In this document: piece by piece, positions 31,047-41,772 of the stretch
How the letters are laid out: each line of letters begins with the position of its first letter
Position numbering within the stretch: position 1 is the first letter of the stretch
NCBI GenBank assembly: GCA_029237695.1
Contig: CM055277.1
Coordinates: 37,730,242 to 37,794,241, forward strand
Length of the DNA stretch: 64,000 nt
Direction: 5' to 3'
DNA from: Conchocele bisecta
Lineage: Eukaryota > Mollusca > Bivalvia > Lucinida > Thyasiridae
Position numbers and translations under genes: made by a program
Notes under the pieces: generated by a model
The model's database searches: none
Told to the model about the DNA's origin: nothing
The model's input: the letters and a program-made list of their open reading frames with translations, nothing else

Positions 31047-32411
31047 TTAACTTAGTATGTTGTAAATTTGTATCTGTGATTCTTCCAGGCTGTATTTCAG
31101 GTTCGATTTAAAACTATTTACAGATTCAGCTTCAACACAGTTTGTAGGAAGAGAATTCCACTCGTTGACAACCCGCTGGGAGAATACACTTGCTCTTTGC
31201 TGAGTTCTGTTCTGTCGTTTGGATATCTTGTAGTTGTGGCCCCTTGTTCTTGTGGATGTATTCATAGTAAAAAATATTTCCTTATCGAGCTTATCAATTT
31301 CATGAATTATTTTGTAGACTTGAACTTGGTCACAGCGTTCCCTTCGGTAACGTAATGTTGGTAGACCTAATATTTTCATTCTTTCCTCGTACTCTAAATG
31401 TTTTATGTCGTCCACTAGTTTGGATGCCCTTCTTTGTACGTTTTCAATTAGAAAGATGTCCTTTTGTAGGTATGGTGACCAAACTGCTCTCCCGTATTCC
31501 ATATGAGGCCGAACAAGTGTTTTATATAGCAACAGGAACATATCTTTATCGATATATGAAAAAGTTCTGTTAATAATGCCGAGCATGCTGTTTGCCTTGT
31601 TTACACATTTTCTGACTTGCTCTGTGAACTTTAAATCCTTTTGGAATATTATGCCCAAGTCACATTCTGAGTCTACTTGTAGTATTTCAGTGTCTGACAT
31701 GTGATACTTATGATTTTCATTGTTTCTACCTATATGCATAGATTTACATTTGCTGGAATTGAATTTCAGGTCCCAGGTATTTGACCAGTCGAATAGGTTA
31801 TTTAAGTCCTTTTGTAGGTTCATACAGTCTTCCTCACCTCTGACAGTCGAATATATCTTGGTATCATCAGCGAATATCTTCATTAGATTTTTCACGATAT
31901 CTGGTAGATCGTTAATGAAAACGAGGAACAATGTAGGGCCTAATACACTCCCCTGCGGTATACCACTCAGAACGTCCGCCCAGTTAGATTCTTGGTTATC
32001 AATCACGACCCGTTGCTTCCTGTCACTTAGAAAATGTCTTATCCATTCAAGAACTTTACCTCTGATTCCGTACGAGAATAGCTTGTTTGCGAGACGTTGG
32101 TGTGGAACGGTATCAAATGCCTTTCTAAAGTCTAGATAAATAACGTCAATTTTTTCGTGATTGTCTAATGCTTTTGACCATTCTTCAAATATACATAGCA
32201 ACTGTGTAACACATGAGTGGCCACTACGGAAACCAAACTGATGAACAGAGAATAAACTGTTTTCCTCCATGTGTGACATTAGATGGTCCTTTACAATGGA
32301 TTCCAGTAGTTTGCAAATAACACACGTTAGGCTGACTGGTCTGTAGTTCTCCGCTTTCTTTTTATCACCCTTTTTGAAAATAGGTGCAACATGTGCTGAT
32401 TTCCACTGCAT
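31047..32411 (-). pseudogene. LINE B ORF2: reverse transcriptase domain
   Basis: 454 codons open on the minus strand. Ordered motifs: APIFKKGDKKKAENYRPVSL (fingers), QFGFRSGHSCVTQLL, VIYLDFRKAFDTVPH (first catalytic Asp), LSGIPQGSVLGPTLFLVFIN, the catalytic FADDTKIYS, then LKFNSSKCKSMHIG and a long thumb/C-terminal part with RPHMEYGRAVWSPYL and VVNEWNSLP. All the expected catalytic residues are there. It copies its own RNA at a nicked target site together with the upstream endonuclease. The true ORF start lies upstream: a frame shift near 32410 separates it from the preceding stretch. Stop at 31047. CR1/jockey-type by motif style. Confidence 0.9.
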
Positions 32412-32936
32412 GGGTACCTCCCGGTGTTCAATGATTTATTGAATAACACAGTTAATGGTTTTATAATATGGTCCTTAATTTCGAATAACAGCTTGTTATG
32501 AAATCCATCTGGTCCGGGCGATTTTGTAACATTCAACTTCTTAAGTTTGTTGTACACGGTTTCTTCCGTTATCTCAAATTCATTTAGCATATTGTCGAAG
32601 TTCCTGTCCGGTAGTGTGGGTACATTAACTAGACTCTCACGTGTAAATACACTGCTGAAGAACTTATTAAGAATTTCTGCATTTTCTTTGTTACTTGTCG
32701 TTAATGTTCCATCTTCCTTCATTAGATCACTGATTTTGTCCTTGGTCTTTGTTTGCGATTTCACATATTTCCAAAATAATTTGGGTTCACTTTTGACTTT
32801 GATCGCTATATTTCTTTCATATTCTCGCTTCTCATATCTAATTGTTCCCGTTGCTTCATTTCTGACTTTGGTATATTTCTCCCAGTTGTCATTACTCTTG
32901 CAGTTTCTATATTTAACCCATGCTCTTCTCTTCCTA
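32327..32936 (-). pseudogene. LINE B ORF2: linker between endonuclease and RT
   Basis: Lys-rich linker (RYEKREYERNIAIKVK) followed by KYVKSQTKTKDKISDLM, NAEILNKFFSSVFT and LNVTKSPGPDGFHNKLL. The last is the classic N-terminal RT word (KSPGPDG). The frame is cut near 32410 and near 32937 from its neighbours. Confidence 0.8.
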
Positions 32937-33959
32937 TCAATTAATTGTCTCTGCCGTTTTACGACTCATCCACGGTTTCCTGAACACCCACTTATCTGTA
33001 GTTAATGGTACAAATGTATCTATCAGTGTATTAATCTTGGTGCTAAAGTGACACCACATTTCCTCAGCTGAGCAACTGTCGTCTATACCCCACTCACAAT
33101 CTGTCAGAGTCTCATTCATAGCAACATAATCAGCCTTAAAGTAATTTGGTCGTTGAGAACTCCTTGGATTTGTTGGAATGTACCAAACATAGTCAAATAT
33201 TAATAATAGGTGATCACTAACACCGACACTTGGCAAGTATTCAACATTATCTACCATTCTGTCCTCATTTGTGAACACTAAGTCCAAGCAACTGTCTTGT
33301 TGGCCTGCTCGATGTCTTGTAGGTTGCACTATGTGCTGAGTTAAATACACATCTCTAATATTTTCAATAAATATGGAATCATCACTCATAATACTAGATG
33401 TACATTCAATGGTGGACCAGTCTATGTCTCTAAAGTTAAAGTCACCAGCTATAAGTATATGACTGTATCCTAAATTCACTGCTGCTTTAATGACAATGTT
33501 TAACTGCCTATTATTGTCCTTCGATGAGTTTGGGCTTCTGTATATTCCACCAATTAGCAGTTTATCACTATTTTTTAGGTTGATACTACACCAAACTGAT
33601 TCTTCAAAGTTATAAGGTGCTAATTCCTCCACTAATGTTGCCGATATTGTATTTTGGATGTGTATCGCTACTCCTCTACCCTCATCTATCGAATTTATAT
33701 AGACTTCGTATCCACTAATTCTGAATTCATTAAGGCTCATGTTCTGTTGAGGGTGTTTAGGCAAAATCTCCGTAAGAATTATCACTTTCGGCTCAATGTC
33801 CTTCACTAATTCATAGAGTTCATCTCTCTTGTTTAGGTAGCTATCACAGATAGTTAACATCACTTTAAAATTGTCACTATTCACAGTTAAAAGCTGATTA
33901 GTAAAATTGTTTTTATGAAAAATTAGCTGAGGCAGAGGTATCGTCACCACTGCTCTCAA
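32937..33959 (-). pseudogene. LINE B ORF2: APE-type endonuclease
   Basis: 340 codons. Motifs: LTEILPK (Glu of the active site), YEVYINSIDEGRGVAIH, GGIYRSPNSS, ILIAGDFNFRDIDW (catalytic Asp-Asn), QDSCLDLVFTN and GVSDHLLLIFDY (the S-D-H end motif). This domain nicks the target DNA to start reverse transcription. The frame ends at RKTAETIN, where an in-frame stop breaks it from the linker, which otherwise follows directly. Confidence 0.85.
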
Positions 33960-34912
33960 AATCTATAGCTTCTCTCAGCTACGCCAGACTTTTTGACGAT
34001 TCTCAACCCTCTTAATTCAATGTCTGTTTCTCCGTTCTTCACCCTATCTTCAAATGTTTTTTTCATTTCTAACAATTTCTTTTTATGTTCATCTCTCTGT
34101 GAGAATGTTAAATCTTTGCTCACTGAAATTTTCCTCAATTGCAGTTTTGATGCATCTTTAAGTTTTTTGCTGCCTTTAAGTACATCTCGTCTTTGACTTT
34201 TTTCCATAAATTTCACGCGAACACCTCTGGGCGCTGAAACCGCTTACTTTAGGTTTCCCCCAAGTCGTATTACTTGCAATATCTTTGCATCATCGACACC
34301 TGTAGTGTTACATACTTCATTGACTAAGTCTGTATCGTAGTCTCTACGGACCGTTGAATCTGGACTATTGCACTCTGGGATTCCCCATAAGATTAAGTTA
34401 TTTTCTCTTCTGACTAAGTCATCCCTTTCTTTCAATTTCCGCTCTACAATAGCCTCAAAATCTTTCACGACTTCTTCTTTCACTTCAGTTTTTATGCCAC
34501 TAGCTTCTTCTACTACCAGTTGCTTCACACTATGTTCCATGTTATTCACTTTCACTTCTAATTCATCAAACCGCTCTGACGTCGACTTTTTAATATCGTT
34601 CAATGTGCTATTCATTCCACTAAGAGTCGGTAATGATGGTTTACAACTAGGGCACAGATAAATACATGTGTCTATGTCGGATTCGATAAGGGCATCGTAC
34701 ACTGCTTTAGGGAATTTGGTGCATTTCAAGCAATACCATTCACCACAGATCTCACAACCTAGAGAGGGTGTTGATGAGATTATCGGTATCTTACACAGTG
34801 GGCACTTACTACTGTTCGTGGTACTCGCTATTGGCATGGGTACATGTTCACTGATACTAGATACTGACTGTGCCTTTCTTCTTTTGTCGGGCTTATCTGG
34901 TTTGGGACCCAT
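33956..34912 (-). pseudogene. LINE B ORF1: PHD-like finger and coiled-coil protein
   Basis: Starts MGPKPDKPDKRRKAQ at 34912. A Cys-rich unit follows: CPLCKIP, CEICGEWYCLKC and LYLCPSCKPSLP, in the spacing of a PHD/zf finger found in CR1-type ORF1. Then a heptad-rich coiled coil (residues about 95-165: KKSTSERFDELEVKVNNMEH, KTEVKEEVVKDFEAIVERKL) and VIRLGGNLK. A frame shift near 34240 splits it; the rest (34216-33956) reads FMEKSQRRDVLKGSKKLKDA, a basic RNA-binding-like tail. ORF1 proteins bind the element RNA. Confidence 0.8.
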
Positions 34913-34966
34913 TGTTTGTCAATTTTCTCGATTGTACAACAAATAAATAAAGCCACAATTCACGAA

Positions 34967-35031
34967 TGCAGAATAGCTCGGCTGTGCTCCAGTGTGACAG
35001 ATATGGTTTTGTAGGCGGGAAGGAATTCACT
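34967..35031 (+). pseudogene. Partial copy of the 35653-35945 exon
   Basis: About 65 bp match 35871-35934 with only five or six changes and the same frame: CDRYGFVGGKEFT is kept exactly. It lies between the 5' end of LINE B and a trinucleotide run, and has no splice donor after it. Either a duplicated exon cut by LINE B or a fragment moved by retrotransposition. Confidence 0.7.
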
Positions 35032-35040
35032 ACTACAATT

Positions 35041-35045
35041 GCTGC

Positions 35046-35076
<31 letters not shown>

Positions 35077-35102
35077 ACCGCTACTACTACTACCAATACT
35101 GC

Positions 35103-35152
<50 letters not shown>
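35041..35152 (+). repeat. Compound trinucleotide repeats (GCC)n, (ACT)n, (AAT)n
   Basis: GCTGCTGCTGCC followed by about ten GCC, a few ACT, then about 16 TAA/AAT. In the exon-copy frame it would encode Ala, Thr and Asn runs. Confidence 0.95.
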
Positions 35153-35153
<1 letters not shown>

Positions 35154-35652
35154 TTAACACTGCTTTTGCAGATTGATGTCGTTATTGTGTTATCTGATCG
35201 TATAGTTTATGTCGTTAGTGGCTTTCATATTTGCCTTCCCGCATGGATTTGCTTCCGGGTTCATGATGTTTTGACAGAAAAATCGTATTTTTATATGTTT
35301 TTGTTTTGTTTTCTTGGCTATTATCGCTATTGCTGGACAGAAGTGACAGCACATTATATTTACATGCGACTGATATGCTCATTGCTTCGTTGCAGGACAA
35401 GGAATTATGTGACGAGTTGTTACCTGTCTTCGCCTGGTTTGAAAATTTGTTTGCAATTTATTTATGGCGACCATGGGTGGAGTAACTGAACAACGTTTTC
35501 CTTTACATGTATTTGTCATGTATACAATTGTTACACACACAGTTTGAAAGGCCCGTTTGAAACATATCGGTGAATAGACATTCATCATACCATGGCACAT
35601 ACTTTGATTTCTGTTCTGATTGAATAGTCGGGTAAAGCTTTTGTTTCTTGAT
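35153..35652. other. Region upstream of the probable first exon
   Basis: No repeat boundary recognised. Could include promoter and 5' UTR of the gene at 35653, but no TATA or initiator signal is convincing. Confidence 0.35.
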
Positions 35653-35945
35653 ATGGCAAAAGCTATTGGTAGTCCCGTGTCAGCCACCGATATAACAAAT
35701 TCGTTTGATGAATATCTCGATGACAATGACACCAGCTCAGATGAAGGTGACTTTGAGTCTACGCCATCGCGACCACACCACTCTAAATCTCGTTCTACGT
35801 CTCCACACTCTCCTGCACACAGGCAGAGTGACAAACATTCCGCTGCCACGGACAAACCTGATGGACAGCTGCAGAATGGCTCGGCCATGCCCCAGTGTGA
35901 CAGATATGGTTTTGTAGGTGGGAAGGAATTCACAGATCCCAATGA
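35653..35945 (+). CDS. Probable first coding exon of a host gene (TBC1D10-like?)
   Basis: ATG at 35653 opens MAKAIGSPVSATDITNSFDE, followed by an acidic/Ser-rich disordered stretch (YLDDNDTSSDEGDFESTPS), His/Arg/Ser-rich sequence, and CDRYGFVGGKEFTDPN. The frame is open for 97 codons plus two bases up to the strong donor GTGAGTAT at 35946. An earlier in-frame TTG is not a likely start. The D-x-YGF-x-GG word preceded by a disordered acidic N-terminus is like the beginning of TBC1D10-type Rab GTPase-activating proteins, just before their TBC domain; I am unsure of this. No later exon is recognisable in the window on this strand, so the first intron would be over 28 kb and full of mobile elements. 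Codon use looks ordinary and free of breaks, unlike the surrounding elements. Confidence 0.55.
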
Positions 35946-35957
35946 GTGAGTATATTC

Positions 35958-36065
35958 ATGGTGGGTATAGTATATCACGGGCACCTGCTGTTTGGATGGG
36001 GTACTGCACTGATTCGGTCCACCCCATCCAAATAGCAGGTGCCTGTAATGTACTATAACCACCGT
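35958..36065. repeat. Foldback hairpin just after the exon donor
   Basis: GGGCACCTGCTGTTTGGATG (about 35979) and CATCCAAATAGCAGGTGCC (about 36025) pair almost perfectly, with outer arms CATGGTGGGTATAGTA and TACTATAACCACCGTGG. The loop is about 20 nt. Most likely a small MITE. Confidence 0.75.
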
Positions 36066-36736
36066 GGCGCCCCTGCCGCCCCAGCTCCGGCGCCCCTGCC
36101 GTATCAATAATTTTGGACTCCCTCATATTGTGACCCTTATTAACACGACTGTTATGCATTTTGCATCGTGCCTTGGCACATATATAGGATCAATACAGTA
36201 TCTTGATCTATATGTTTAACCATAGCACACACATGCAATCTACCTGCCCAAGGTCAAAGTCAAATTAGGGTCACTGGAATTACCGGAAACCTCTTATTTA
36301 CCGAAAACCACCGAAATACCGGAAACCCCTGTAAATCACTATATAATATCCAGGAATCAAGAACGTGTCACTAGGTAAGTCATCGTTAACTGCTGAAGCG
36401 GGTGGTGGTGATAATGGATGTATCAAAGTGTCATCTGTTATTGTTATTGCTGCTGTGTGTGGGTTTAATGAACGTGAGACCAAGGGCACAAAATGGTTTT
36501 CGGTATATTACCCTGACGTGTTTTCCGGTAATTCACGGACATCGAGTCAGCGAAGGTGTTGGTCCGGTAATCGAGTCAATGAATGTGTTTTCCGGTAATA
36601 TATCACGCTAATCTGGAATAATAATACTATCTACACCAGACAGCATCATATTTGAAACACAATATTTAATCATTATAGTAATTATAATAATATAATTAAT
36701 TATACCATGCCTAAGATACTATTATACTATTATTTG

Positions 36737-37301
36737 TGAGGAACAGACTATTATATAATATACTGTACACACACATGTGTTTTCCGGTAAATCACGGACA
36801 TCGAGTCAGCGAAGGTGTTTTCCGGTAAATCACGGACATTGAGTCAGCGAAGGTGTTTTCCGGTAAATCGAGTCAACGAATGTGTTTTCCGGTAATATAT
36901 ATCTGTAATATATTATTTGTGAGGAACAGACTATTATATAATATACTGTACACACACATGTGTTTTCCGGTAAATCACGGACATCGAGTCAGAGAAGGTG
37001 TTTTCCGGTAAATCACGGACATCGAGTCAGCGAAGGTGTTTTCCGGTAAATCGAGTCAACGAATGTGTTTTCCGGTACTATATATCTGTAATATATTATT
37101 TGTGAGGAACAGACTATTATATAATATACTGTACACACACATGTGTTTTCCGGTAAATCACGGACATCAAGTCAGCGAAGGTGTTTTCCGGTAAATCACG
37201 GACATCGAGTCAGCGAAGGTGTTTTCCGGTAAATCGAGTCAACTAATGTGTTTTCCGGTAATATATATCTGTAATATATTATTTGTGAGGAACAGACTAT
37301 T
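36737..37301 (+). repeat. 183-bp tandem repeat inside the Mutator-like element
   Basis: GAGGAACAGACTATT recurs at about 36737, 36921, 37103 and 37287. Units contain TACTGTACACACACATGTGT and repeated GTGTTTTCCGGTAAATC words with GGACATCGAGTCAGCGAAG. A further partial unit follows the insert at 39489-39605. Confidence 0.9.
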
Positions 37302-37489
37302 CAGGGCTGTACAAATTGATTTTTTAGCCACTTGTCCCGGACAAGTGACTTGACAAAAGTGACTTGCCCCGACTTGTCCTGGAAATTATAATCCATGTGT
37401 GCATAATACATGCACTTTAGTTGCTATAAAAATGTTGGCAATAACATATATTACTAGTAACGGGAACCCTGGCAATCAGGAAAGATCGA

Positions 37490-38780
37490 TTGATTGGTGT
37501 TTAATGGTCTATCTATAATTTCGAGCGTATATTCCAGAATTTTCGGTGTAAAAACATTGACGTTTTGTGAATTGAATTACGGAGTCTACTCATTTGACCG
37601 TCTCGAAAATGAAATCACGTCTATATTTACAATATTTAATGTCTATCAGTATGTTCGCGGAACGGTAAATAATAATCTTTTTGAAATGTCATTTTTTTTT
37701 TGTTGGCAACAGCTGTTAATTCGCTAATTACACTGCAGCGCCATTATAACGCGATCGCGTATAGCGCGATCTCCATTATAACGCGGGTCTCTCGTGGATC
37801 CCAAAAAAAAATATTAAAAAAAATAGAGAAGAAAAAGGAAAACAAAGAAAAAAAATCAAAAGAAATCGGCGGACGTCGTAGTCATCGTGCAATTAGTTGA
37901 TTCGTGATTTCTGTAAGTTTATTAAAACAACGACATTCAAAGTACATGAAATAATTATTATTAGTATGTTAGCAAATGTAATACCTTTAATCAGGTAATC
38001 ATGTTAATATGCATACAGTGCGACCCCCCTATTGCACGGAAGTCCGGCGACATACGACATTCCGTGTTGCTTATCCGAACCGTGCAATATCCGTGCCAGG
38101 GGATATATGAATTCCAAATCCAGATGCGATTACACCCGACACATATTACACAGACGAGATTTGTGTGATGCTTTATGTGTACAGGTGTTTATTGTATGAC
38201 CTCATTCAGCACGAGGCTGTAAACTGTTTGACCTTTAGGCTATGTTTTGAAATGTTACTGATTGGTCAACACGCCTTTTGATGTGCCACAGACGTCGCGA
38301 ACGTGCGACTTCTTTCATCATCGCATCACGGGGCAATCATGCAGTAACCCATTTCATGCTGAGGATACGCTTATGTTTGCGGACAAATATTTTCTTTCTA
38401 TGCACTCAGAAGTATATGCCACGACCACCATTTAATCCGTCTCGTCGAGACGGTTCAAATGAGTGGTCACATCGTATACTTTCATTGAGAAATAACAAAA
38501 ATAACAATATTTTTTTTAATAATTTCATACCCGTAAATGTGTATTCCGAAAGGAATGGATTACAAAAAAACTCTGAATCATACGCAGATCTGTCGCCATA
38601 TATCGCCGATATTGATTTCGAAAATATTTTCCGTAAATTGTGTTGAAAAGTTGACACAAAATTCAGAGTTCATGCGGAATTGTCGGTGGGATTATGCTTT
38701 CAAATTCGAATAAATTAATCTAATCAGGGTCACAGCTAGTATATCACTTTTCTTGCTATATACACAGTATAGCAGCTTCT
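37490..38780. other. Interior of the hAT-like element
   Basis: No transposase recognised. It holds a CCATTATAACGCG word pair (37739-37786) resembling MITE ends, an A-rich stretch (37803-37860), a TTGCACGGAAGTCCGG / CCGTGCAATATCCG inverted pair (about 38034-38096) and a palindrome CCGTCTCGTCGAGACGG at about 38439, also found at about 59950. Several small elements seem to be stacked here. Confidence 0.45.
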
Positions 38781-38793
38781 GTGTAAGTGTGTA

Positions 38794-39270
38794 GGCCCCG
38801 TGCAGGCACCGGGGCGGGATCAACTGATCCTGAGAATAGTGCTGCAGTAGCCATTGCTTGTCGTAAAAGGCGACTAAACTGGCTTAACGATTGGGTTCAT
38901 ACTTTCCGGAACCCACTATACCGGATTTGGCCCTCATGTACATTTTTGGCTTTCTTGTATGTGAGAGTTGAGTCGGGCTATGCCTCATATATAAAAGTAA
39001 GATTAGCGCTAATCCTATTACTTTTAGGGGATGGGATAAATGATGCTGGTGTGGCGAGGGCCTGGCACCAGATCAGGTTGTTCTAATTTCAGGACTGAAT
39101 ATATGATTTTGATTAAATAAATTGAGTTCTGAAGTTGGGATTTACCCCCCTTGGACAGGTGGATATGGGACTCGACCCCGTTGACCCGTCTGCGTGTAGA
39201 CTCCCTGAGGCTTGTACCTCTATGTCAGAAAAGCGGACGTTAAACCCTATTCACTCACTCACTCACTCAC
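38794..39270 (+). mobile_element. SINE-like retroelement with CACT tail, copy 1
   Basis: Begins GGCCCCGTGCAGGCACCGG and ends in CACTCACTCACTCACTCAC. An exact 14-bp duplication TGTGTAAGTGTGTA flanks it (38780-38793 and 39271-39284), showing target-primed retrotransposition. The body has GCTTGTCGTAAAAGGCGACT and TATAAAAGTAAGATTAGCGC. A second copy at 61256-61722 shares the whole length. I saw no clear pol III boxes. No protein coded; a LINE must have moved it. Confidence 0.85.
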
Positions 39271-40014
39271 TGTGTAAGTGTGTATCGCCACGGGGAAGCC
39301 GACACACGTATTATCGATCGATGAAATGTTACAATTTAGGATTAGTCTAGTGAAGAAAACAGGCTTGTGGCGGGACGTTTCAACGGAAAATAGTGACTTG
39401 CCCGGGACTAACTTTCAGCATAGAGCCACTTGCCCGAGACCAAAACCGACTTGTCCCGGGCGTCGGCGTGCCGATTTGTACAGCCCTGCTATTATATAAT
39501 ATACTGTACACACACATGTGTTTTCCGGTAAATCACGAACATCGAGTCAGCAAAGGTGTTTTCCGGTAAATCGAGTCAACGAATGTGTTTTCCGGTAATA
39601 TATATCACGCTAATCTTGAATAATAACACTATCTACATCAGACAGCATCATATTTGAAACACAATATTTAATCATTATAGTTAATATAATTATTATACCA
39701 TGCCTAAGATATTATTATTATCTATTATTTGTGAGGAAACAGACTATTGTACTGTCCGTTCGTAACTGCGAGTGTTTTCGGTAAATTTCACAGTCGATCT
39801 GAATTTGGAATTAAACACCAAACAAGAGGATCCTAACTCATTTTATTTCACACAAATAGTTTGTAATTAGTGCATATATATCTCATAATATAGTAAACAA
39901 ACCATTTATCACACAACAAACACTTATTTATGTTATTATATAGTGAATTACAGGGGTTTCCGGTATTTCGGTGGTTTTCGGTAAATAAGAGGTTTCCGGT
40001 AATTCCAGTTACCG

Positions 40015-40440
40015 GTCAAATTACACAAATTTGTGTTACCGCTTTCGGCTACCTATTATTTCTGCAACCGATTGACTTAAAACTTGATATTATTGTTTAT
40101 TGCCATCAATATTTTCATTCCATAGCCAACCCATGGTTTACTTGGAAATTTGCTATGGCAAAATTTGCATTAAAGTTGTTTGGCTATCTACTATCTCTGT
40201 TGCTACCAGTCAGATTGGCTTGAAACTTAATTTACTTACTTGTCATCATCCATATTTTCATTCCATATCCCACCCATGTGGCCCACATGCCCAAGATCAA
40301 GGTCAAATTACATGTACATTCAAATTTGCATTTTCCTGCATATTATCTCTGCAACCATAAGTCTGATTGGATTGATACTTGTGGTCAAGGTCAAATAACT
40401 TAGAAAGACATTCGGCACTCTTGTTGTACATGTATGTCTA
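40015..40440. repeat. Diverged GGTCAAATTA-type tandem units
   Basis: Three loose units with TTGAAACTTAATTTACTT, CATCCATATTTTCATTCCAT and AAGGTCAAATTACA; related to the stretch at about 1900-2010. Probably a decayed Pearl-like core, and the target in which the Mutator-like element landed. Confidence 0.5.
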
Positions 40441-40839
40441 GGCTTGATGCTTTGTTATGCATGTGTCATGTGCCCAAAGTCTACACGCAGTTCATCAACA
40501 GACTTTGTCAAAAATATGCGTTACATTCAGTTAATGTGCAAGTTGCCCAAAATACATCTATATATAGCTTATCTTGTGTCCCTTGTAGGTGAGACACCTA
40601 ATTCTGCAGAAATCTTGTTTTTATCTTACCACATTGTATCTTTTTCTAGACATTTAAGAAATCTCTACATATGTCCTTTAACATAGTTCTGGGGGATTAT
40701 CAAGTTGGTGCATTTTGTCACACCCATTTGTGTGCACAAACTTGACAATACCAGTAATTCTATTGTTATCGTATTCTGCATGTAATTACCATAGAACGTA
40801 TTTCAAACCCAATGTTAACCTATAAACCGCTACTCACAA
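40441..40839. other. Stretch without recognisable gene
   Basis: No repeat boundary or coding region recognised. Confidence 0.4.
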
Positions 40840-41010
40840 CAATTGTCGTCTGCTGTTGCTTTTATATCTTGCCATATTTCTCAATAAAAACATGGTTTGA
40901 CAGCACTTCAGAATCATTTCAAATGGAAATGATTCTAAAGTGCTGTCAAAGCATGTTTTTGATGATAAAATTGGAAAATATAAAATAAACAGCAGACAAC
41001 AAAATTAAGA
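40840..41010. repeat. Foldback hairpin with 34-bp inner arms
   Basis: TTGACAGCACTTCAGAATCA and TGATTCTAAAGTGCTGTCAA lie around an AAAT-centred loop (about 40883-40960), almost perfectly paired. Outer arms GTCTGCTGTTGC and AACAGCAGAC extend it. Best read as a MITE; a microRNA-like hairpin is the alternative. Confidence 0.7.
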
Positions 41011-41702
41011 TAGCGATCTAAGCGTTAACCCGTAAATAACTGGAATGCATTGTGATATGTTAATTTTGCGACCAATCCAATTGTCACAAAATGATTTTCA
41101 GACTTGTCCATTTACAAGTAGTGTTTGTTTTTCTCTAAAATAATAAAATTACTTCTTGAAAGGGTTAATCTTCATTTACATGTACATTTACATGGTTGAT
41201 ATATGTAAAATGTACCTGTGTGCGCCTTATTTCTGTATGAATACAAGATACGGTAATTATCATCAATTAAGATAACATGTATGCAATTTGACAAACCTTA
41301 TTTGATTTCATTTCTGACCATTGTAGATCCTGATCAGTTTACACACACATGCAGCTAAGAGTATAATTGGTAATCCACAGTATACCCATGCATATGATAA
41401 ATACATGTAATTCAGGTTTTTTTTGTCAAATAGGGAAGCTTTCTGCACATGTACATAAGCTGGTCCACACTTTGCTCTGTGCAGATTTAATAAGTCTCGT
41501 CTTGTCAGATAGCGGTCCCAAACGTACAATTATAGGTGACAGATGATATTGGGCTTATGATCTTTGTGATCAGTGTAGATCCATATCAATCTATGTGTCT
41601 ACGCAGACTGATCATGATCTGCAGTATTCACTATTTAGTCAGTAACAGAGCTCCAGATAAGGTGGGTGTTCAAAATACTCACAGCAATGTGAAAATACGC
41701 AT
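41011..41702. other. Stretch without recognisable gene
   Basis: AT-rich; repeated GTAGATCCTGATCAG / CTGATCATGATCTGCAG words near 41325 and 41605 are the only organised signal. Confidence 0.4.
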
Positions 41703-41762
41703 TTATTAAAGTTGAAATTTACTTAGTTTAGCTAAACTAAGTCAATTTCAACTTTAATCAAA
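41703..41762. repeat. Loop-free 54-bp palindrome
   Basis: ATTAAAGTTGAAATTTACTT followed by AGTTTAGCTAAACT and the complement AAGTCAATTTCAACTTTAAT. One mismatch between the 27-bp arms and no spacer. Confidence 0.9.
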
Positions 41763-41772
41763 TATGGGAATT

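Larger units (their letters stand above)
30931..34960 (-). mobile_element. LINE B: CR1-like non-LTR retrotransposon
   Basis: A nearly full-length element on the minus strand: ORF1 with PHD-like finger (33956-34912), ORF2 with endonuclease (32937-33959) and reverse transcriptase (31047-32935). The 3' end (30931-30957) is a short 12-bp tandem (CAGGTAAATAAC), like the short terminal repeats of CR1-group elements that lack poly-A. The 5' end is near 34960, next to the exon-like fragment. Only a few frame breaks, so it is the younger of the two LINEs. Confidence 0.85.
37302..39488. mobile_element. hAT-like element with CAGGG ends and 5-bp target duplication
   Basis: Left end CAGGGCTGTACAAATTGATT and right end ATCGG-free complement GATTTGTACAGCCCTG. 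CTATT flanks it at 37297-37301 and 39489-39493, and the sequence without the insert matches the tandem units around it. Inner parts of both ends repeat CACTTGTCCCGG and GACTTGCCC. hAT-type by its ends; 5-bp duplications occur in a minor hAT group. No transposase found; carries the SINE-like element at 38794. Confidence 0.8.
36268..40014. mobile_element. Mutator-like non-autonomous element with 9-bp target duplication
   Basis: Inverted ends of about 80 bp: GGGTCACTGGAATTACCGGA at left, and CGGTAACTGGAATTACCGG as the complement of the right end. The identical 9-bp word GTCAAATTA flanks it (36259-36267 and 40015-40023). Long TIRs plus a 9-bp duplication are the mark of Mutator-like elements. The interior is a 183-bp tandem repeat, split by the hAT-like element at 37302-39488. 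Without that insert the element is about 1.56 kb and has no transposase. Confidence 0.85.

Noticed and set aside
34893..35160. Alanine/valine or glycine-rich small proteins
   Set aside because: Translations of GCC and AAT runs.
37739..38110. Separate TIR elements inside the hAT-like element (ATAACGCG and TTGCACGG words)
   Set aside because: Only short inverted words, no matching ends or duplications that could be placed; mentioned within the interior entry.
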